Source: CAMCFD01 sp965661355
GTDB taxonomy: Bacteria > Pseudomonadota > Alphaproteobacteria > Rickettsiales > UBA1997
Length of the DNA: 9,097 nt
NCBI GenBank assembly: GCA_965661355.1
Contig: CBFIDI010000053.1
Span: 1-9,097, forward strand
Direction: 5' to 3'
The notes under the pieces were generated by a model, which saw only the letters and a program-made list of their open reading frames with translations, ran no database searches and was not told where the DNA came from. The position numbers and the translations under genes were made by a program. Shown here in pieces: positions 5,239-9,097 of this stretch; position 1 is the first letter of the stretch; every line of letters begins with the position of its first letter.

Positions 5239-7395
5239 ATGTCGCTCACCTATAAATACACATCTTTTGCAATATCTTTTTTACGCAAGTTAATAGGTTG
5301 TAAATTTACTGTTGACGGAATAGAAAATATTCCAAAAAATCAACCAATATTATTTGTTGCCAATCATTTTACTAGGTCAGAAACATTTTTCATCCCTCAT
5401 ATAATTAATAAACATACCAGTAAAAAAGTTAGATCTTTAGCTCACTCGTCTTTATATCAAGGATTTTTAGGTAAGTTCTTAACTAGCGTAGGAACAATAT
5501 CAACGGCCGATATTGATCGTGACAAAGCTATTGTAAAAGATTTAATAGAAAATAATTCTAACTGGATAATCTATCCAGAAGGTAGCATGGTAAAAAACAA
5601 AAAAATTGAAAAATCAAGACTTTATTCAAGTCATAATTCAGATGGAAAGTCAAGAATAAGGACTGGTTCGGCGGTTTTAGCTCTAAAATCTCATTTATAT
5701 AGACAAGATATAATCGAGGCCCATGAAACAAATAATGAAGAGCAGATAGAATTATTCAAAAAAAAGGTAAATGTTGAATATAGCGACTTGTTACTAAAAT
5801 ACCAAACTCACATAGTTCCAATTTGCGTCACATATTACCCAATAAGACCAGGAGAAAATAAAATATATGATTATTTTCGCAAAAAAATCAAAAACTTATC
5901 CAGTCGCTTTGCTGAAGAGCTTCAGGTTGAGGGAAGTTTATTGCAAAATTCGCAAATTAACTTACATTTTGACAAGCCAATTAATTTGGCGCAATATATC
6001 AAGAAAGCTAGAAAGTTAATTTACAATATTCCCATTATAAAAAATGAAACCAAAACTAATTTTGTAATTAAATATTACAAACATAAGCTTACAACCGACT
6101 TTATGACTAAGGTCTATTCTAATTTAAAAGTCAATATCGATCATATTTTTAGTGCAGCAATAAGGCATTTACAAAATGGTGAAATAGAGTTAATTGAATT
6201 AAAGAGAATTATATATTTATCATTCGTAATGATGAAAAAGACTATTAAATGCAATTTTAATGAAAGTTTAGAAGAGGGTAATTTATTAAAAATTTTTAGT
6301 GATGAGCCTCATAAAGAATTTGACAGCGTTTATAATTTAGCTCTTCAATCAGGAGAAATAACAGAAATATCTGAAGGTTTAATAAAAATAAATAAAGATG
6401 AAATATTTAAAAGTCACAATTTTCATCAAATAAGATTAAAAAGTACTTTACAGGTTATTTTTAATGAATTTTCATCTTTAAAAAATGTTTCAAATATTGT
6501 AAAAAGAAATTGCAGACAAGACTCGCTAACCCTTAAAAATAAGACTCTACAATATTTAACCGATTACGATTATCAAATTTATTTACAAGATTACAATAAA
6601 TATTATGATAAAAAATTCTCAAAAGATTTAGATATTGGTAAGCCGATATTTTTAAAATCAGAAAACTTACAGCAAGATAAGGCGATTGTAATTTGTCATG
6701 GCTATAAATCAAGTCCAAAAGAAGTTCAAGATTTAGCTAAATATATTAATAATTTGGGGTTTAGTTGTTATTGCGCAAGGCTTAAAGGTCATGCAACGGC
6801 GCCAATAAATATTGAAGATGTAACTTGGCAAGATTGGTACAGCTCACTACTTAGAGCCTACGCAATTGCGAAAAATTGCTCGAATAATATAACAATAATT
6901 GGCTTTTCAACTGGTGGTTTGTTGTCTTTGTTATCTGCTTCGCGCAAAAATAATAATGGCCTAAAATCCATAATTTCAATTAATTCGGCTTTAAGGTTGC
7001 AAGATGTAAGATCAAAATTTGTGCCTGCAATTAATTTGTGGAACGACATGTTAAATAAATTCAAATTAGAAAAAGCAACATTTAAATATATTGATGATAT
7101 ACCAGAAATAACCGAATTTAACTATTCTAGAAATTACCTTCATGGCGTTGAAGAATTAGGTAAATTAATGGAGAAATGCGAAGATTCATTGCGGAAAATA
7201 AAAGTTAAAACATTGATAATTCAAGGTCAGAAAGATCCGGTAGTAAATCCTAAAAGTGCTAAAATAATTTATGATAAAATTAGCTCTAAGGAAAAGCAAA
7301 TATTTGAACCAGATTTTAAAAACCATATTATAATCAACGGTCAAAACAAAGAAATAGTTTTTAAAAGAATAGAGGACTTTCTTCTAAATAAATAA
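5239..7395 (+). CDS. Acyltransferase (PlsC/PlsB-like) - alpha/beta hydrolase fusion
   Basis: A 718-residue two-part protein. Residues about 1-260 look like a glycerolipid acyltransferase: LFVANHFTRSE (38-48) holds the motif-I histidine H43, YPEGS (112-116) matches the motif-III block, PICVTYYPI (194-202) the later strand, and INLHFDKPINL (240-250) the conserved end of the domain. The usual HX4D reads HX4E (E48). Residues about 270-420 are helical and vaguely recall the region after the acyltransferase core of PlsB-type enzymes. Residues about 480-718 are an alpha/beta hydrolase of the lysophospholipase or monoacylglycerol-lipase kind: oxyanion block CHGY (486-489), nucleophile S557 in GFSTG, acid D666 in QGQKDPV, and base H696 in FKNH. 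The triad is complete. There is no signal peptide or clear transmembrane helix. It starts 3 bp after the purL stop, so is probably co-translated. Inferred role: adding and removing acyl chains on phospholipids at the membrane; substrate unknown. Confidence 0.85.
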   Translation: MSLTYKYTSFAISFLRKLIGCKFTVDGIENIPKNQPILFVANHFTRSETFFIPHIINKHTSKKVRSLAHSSLYQGFLGKFLTSVGTISTADIDRDKAIVKDLIENNSNWIIYPEGSMVKNKKIEKSRLYSSHNSDGKSRIRTGSAVLALKSHLYRQDIIEAHETNNEEQIELFKKKVNVEYSDLLLKYQTHIVPICVTYYPIRPGENKIYDYFRKKIKNLSSRFAEELQVEGSLLQNSQINLHFDKPINLAQYIKKARKLIYNIPIIKNETKTNFVIKYYKHKLTTDFMTKVYSNLKVNIDHIFSAAIRHLQNGEIELIELKRIIYLSFVMMKKTIKCNFNESLEEGNLLKIFSDEPHKEFDSVYNLALQSGEITEISEGLIKINKDEIFKSHNFHQIRLKSTLQVIFNEFSSLKNVSNIVKRNCRQDSLTLKNKTLQYLTDYDYQIYLQDYNKYYDKKFSKDLDIGKPIFLKSENLQQDKAIVICHGYKSSPKEVQDLAKYINNLGFSCYCARLKGHATAPINIEDVTWQDWYSSLLRAYAIAKNCSNNITIIGFSTGGLLSLLSASRKNNNGLKSIISINSALRLQDVRSKFVPAINLWNDMLNKFKLEKATFKYIDDIPEITEFNYSRNYLHGVEELGKLMEKCEDSLRKIKVKTLIIQGQKDPVVNPKSAKIIYDKISSKEKQIFEPDFKNHIIINGQNKEIVFKRIEDFLLNK

Positions 7396-7399
7396 AATT

Positions 7400-7575
7400 A
7401 TTGCTTTTAATGCATAATTCAAAATATTTATACCAAAATCTTTAAATATTAATTTATCTATCGCCAAGTTCATCGTTAAAAACTATCCATAGATTTGGTG
7501 TGATTTATCGATATTAATGATGGTAAAAAAATAAAAATAATTGCCTTGCAAAAAGATCGTTTTATGATAATCTTA
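7400..7575 (+). repeat. Degenerate intergenic repeat, copy B
   Basis: Plus-strand counterpart of the repeat at 1-202. The anchors appear in the same order: ATTGCTTTT (7400-7408), ATCTTTAAATATTAATT (7438-7454, identical over 17 nt), AAAAACTATCCATA (7478-7491), and ATTTGGTGTGATTTA (7493-7507). Weaker similarity follows, including AATTGCCTTGCAAAAAGAT (7538-7556) against AATTGGCGCTTGAAGAT in copy A. Copy B is shorter, lacking the 12 nt or so between the second and third anchors and the hairpin insertion. It starts almost immediately after the stop codon of the acyltransferase-hydrolase gene. Confidence 0.5.
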
Positions 7576-7605
7576 AATCGTTAAGCGCAAATATTTTTTT
7601 AAAAG

Positions 7606-7630
7606 TGAACTTTTTGCCATAAAAAGTTTA
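7606..7630. repeat. 10-bp hairpin in virB10 upstream spacer
   Basis: AACTTTTT (7608-7615) pairs perfectly with AAAAAGTT (7621-7628) around the loop GCCAT, and is extended by a G-T and a T-A pair. No T tract follows on the plus strand, so it does not look like an intrinsic terminator in that direction. Read on the minus strand, it is followed by CTTTTAAAAAAATATTT, also atypical. Confidence 0.35.
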
Positions 7631-7651
7631 AATAACTGCGTCTAGAAACAG

Positions 7652-7713
7652 AATTAAATTATTTATTTCAAGCTTCGAAATTAAGAAGGCAACTTAAAAT
7701 AAATAATTAAATT
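7652..7713. repeat. Long imperfect inverted repeat upstream of virB10
   Basis: The 21-nt arms at 7652-7672 and 7693-7713 pair at 19 of 21 positions (mismatches at 7669/7696 and 7656/7709) around a 20-nt loop. Twelve consecutive pairs lie between the mismatches. The arms are almost wholly A-T apart from one closing G-C pair. It lies about 70 nt before the virB10 start, so it could be a 5' leader structure, a protein-binding dyad or the remnant of a small palindromic element. It is not followed by a T tract. Confidence 0.5.
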
Positions 7714-7783
7714 AAGTTTCAAGGGTTTAGAAAAGTTATATTATAAAATTAAAAAAGAACTATTTATTAAAAGTCTGTAACTT

Positions 7784-9097
7784 ATGCAAAATTTATGGCA
7801 AAAAATCAAAGACAAAATATCTCCTCAGCCCGATTTTGACCTTGATGATGATGAAGTAAAAAATGAAGATGAAGAAGAAATAGTGGGTGAAGAAGCGGAA
7901 GTTGACCTTGGTGGGCCAGAGATAGGTTCTGAGAAAAAGAATAAAACCCTTGTTATCGCCGCCTCGTCTCTATTAATTACTGTTGTAATTTATTTCTTAT
8001 TTTTTAAAGGCGCAAACGAAACTCCTAAAAAACTAGAAACTGTATCTCCTAATTTACGCCCCGAATCAGTGGCCCGAAGTGAAGATGGAAAATCGCCTTT
8101 TGAACTCCAAGATTTATCAAAAAATCAGCAAGATGAAAGTTTTGCAATTCTAGAAAAGCCAGAAGCTCCAGACATTCCAGAATTGCCAGAAGTTAAAGAT
8201 ATTGCGGCTAATGTGCAAGATTTAATTATTTCATCTGACCGACCAGAAGTACAAAATGAGGTCGCCAAACAACAGCCAGAGCCAGTAGTTACGCAGGCCC
8301 AAATTCCTGCCGCTATAAAGCCAGAACCACAGAAGCTTCCTGATCAAAATAGTAAAAAAGAAAAAGAGGTTACCGCTCCGGTTCAACCTAAAATTACCGA
8401 CCCAAGATATGCCCCTATAATAGTTCTTCAGGGTCAAGACGGCCCATCTTCAAGCGTCGGATATGACAATAATATTCAAGTATTAAATGCCGATGAAATT
8501 TCAAGTTTAAAAAAGACCGACGCCGGCGTTGAAGCGGAATATTTAGCGGACAGGCAAAATGTTGTTGCGCAAGGCAAGCTTATAAATGCAGTTCTTGAAA
8601 CTGCTATTAATACTGAAAATCCGGGCGCGGTTAGGGCAATTATAAGTCGTGATGTTTACGCCGAAGCCGGAAGTAAAGTGTTGATACCAAGAGGTTCAAG
8701 ACTTTATGGAGCCTATTCTGCTGAGATATTAAGGGGCGAGGCCAGAGTTCAAATTAATTGGACAAGGCTCATTAGACCAGATGGTGTTAGTTTGGCAATT
8801 TCGTCTTTTGCCTCCGATCAGTTTGGTCGTGCTGGTATTGCTGGTGTGGTAAATAACAAATATGGTGATGCAATTAAAAACTCTTTACTCGTAAGTCTTC
8901 TTACAGTAGCTGGAGCAGCCGCTGTTGACGGAATATTTGGCGATGATAATAACTCTACTACAACCGTAGACCCGAATAATGGAACTTCGACCATTACATC
9001 AAACGCAACAATTCAGGCGACAAATGACTTAACTAATAATGTTAATCAGCTTAGCTCAAGATTTGTAAATGAATATTTTGACTCAAGGCCGCTAATA
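7784..9097 (+). CDS. virB10: Type IV secretion protein VirB10 (TrbI family), 3' truncated by window
   Basis: The frame is open from the ATG to the window edge, giving 438 residues without a stop. VirB10 spans the envelope, links the inner-membrane ATPases to the outer-membrane core with VirB7 and VirB9, and gates the channel. Seen in order: an acidic cytoplasmic N-terminus (residues 17-50, rich in D and E); one transmembrane helix at about 55-74 after the basic KKNK; a proline- and glutamate-rich periplasmic linker (about 120-205); and the TrbI/VirB10 beta-barrel domain from about 255. In the latter, QGKLINAVLETAI (262-275), VYAEAGSKVLIPRGSRLYG (291-309) and INWTRLIRPDGVSL (324-337) are typical. 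Residues 364-432 contain the two helices with an Asn/Thr-rich loop that form the outer-membrane antenna. The end at SRPLI should be a few tens of residues from the C-terminus. No virB8 or virB9 lies directly upstream. The ribosome binding site is weak. Confidence 0.93.
   Translation, partial: MQNLWQKIKDKISPQPDFDLDDDEVKNEDEEEIVGEEAEVDLGGPEIGSEKKNKTLVIAASSLLITVVIYFLFFKGANETPKKLETVSPNLRPESVARSEDGKSPFELQDLSKNQQDESFAILEKPEAPDIPELPEVKDIAANVQDLIISSDRPEVQNEVAKQQPEPVVTQAQIPAAIKPEPQKLPDQNSKKEKEVTAPVQPKITDPRYAPIIVLQGQDGPSSSVGYDNNIQVLNADEISSLKKTDAGVEAEYLADRQNVVAQGKLINAVLETAINTENPGAVRAIISRDVYAEAGSKVLIPRGSRLYGAYSAEILRGEARVQINWTRLIRPDGVSLAISSFASDQFGRAGIAGVVNNKYGDAIKNSLLVSLLTVAGAAAVDGIFGDDNNSTTTVDPNNGTSTITSNATIQATNDLTNNVNQLSSRFVNEYFDSRPLI

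Larger units (their letters stand above)
7396..7783. other. Structured AT-rich spacer upstream of virB10
   Basis: This 388-bp gap has no coding ORF, tRNA or recognisable RNA family. It contains repeat copy B (about 7400-7575), a 10-bp hairpin at 7606-7630 and a long imperfect inverted repeat at 7652-7713. The AT-rich stretch TATATTATAAAAT (7737-7749), about 35-45 nt before the virB10 ATG, is a plausible -10 region, but I see no convincing -35 box. There is no clear terminator for the preceding gene. The spacer could be a worn-down remnant of former genes, as is common in reduced rickettsial genomes. Confidence 0.6.

Noticed and set aside
6533..7064. Two minus-strand open frames opposite the acyltransferase-hydrolase gene
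   Set aside because: Antisense to conserved hydrolase motifs, with no ribosome binding site and no recognisable product.
7671..7678. TTCGAAA as a tRNA T-loop
   Set aside because: No GGTTCRA context, acceptor stem or anticodon arm can be formed around it.
8231..8437. Minus-strand 68-codon open frame inside virB10
   Set aside because: It lies opposite the proline-rich linker of virB10, whose plus-strand frame is continuous and motif-supported. Its Trp- and Leu-rich translation is what the reverse complement of a Pro/Glu-rich coding stretch gives.

Overview
The window looks like part of an AT-rich alphaproteobacterial chromosome, most likely from Rickettsiales or a related host-associated lineage. 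This is inference. It rests on very low-GC spacers, weak or absent Shine-Dalgarno sequences, long degenerate intergenic regions, a VirB10-type secretion gene of the kind carried by rickettsial vir systems, and a PurL half that reads like alphaproteobacterial PurL. Shikimate-pathway and purine genes would be unusual for Rickettsia itself, so a less reduced relative is more likely. I cannot place it to family.

Layout. Positions 1-425 hold no recognisable gene, but contain one copy of a degenerate dispersed repeat. On the minus strand, pssA (862-1647, phosphatidylserine synthase) and aroQ (426-869, type II 3-dehydroquinate dehydratase) overlap by 8 bp and form a two-gene unit read right to left. 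A 349-bp AT-rich divergent spacer separates them from a plus-strand run: tkt (1997-4102, transketolase), a stand-alone C-terminal half of PurL (4195-5235), and, 3 bp later, a 718-residue protein joining an N-terminal glycerolipid acyltransferase to a C-terminal alpha/beta hydrolase (5239-7395). After a structured 388-bp spacer (second repeat copy plus two hairpins) comes the 5' part of virB10 (from 7784), cut off by the window end.

Functionally the genes are mixed: membrane phospholipid synthesis and remodelling (pssA, acyltransferase-hydrolase), central carbon and shikimate metabolism (tkt supplies erythrose 4-phosphate; aroQ acts further down that route), purine synthesis (the purL half), and a type IV secretion channel (virB10). 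The most noteworthy points are the half-length PurL split at its internal domain boundary, the acyltransferase-hydrolase fusion with an HX4E instead of HX4D motif, and the inverted pair of intergenic repeats near the two ends of the window. I found no tRNA, rRNA, CRISPR array, transposase or phage gene.
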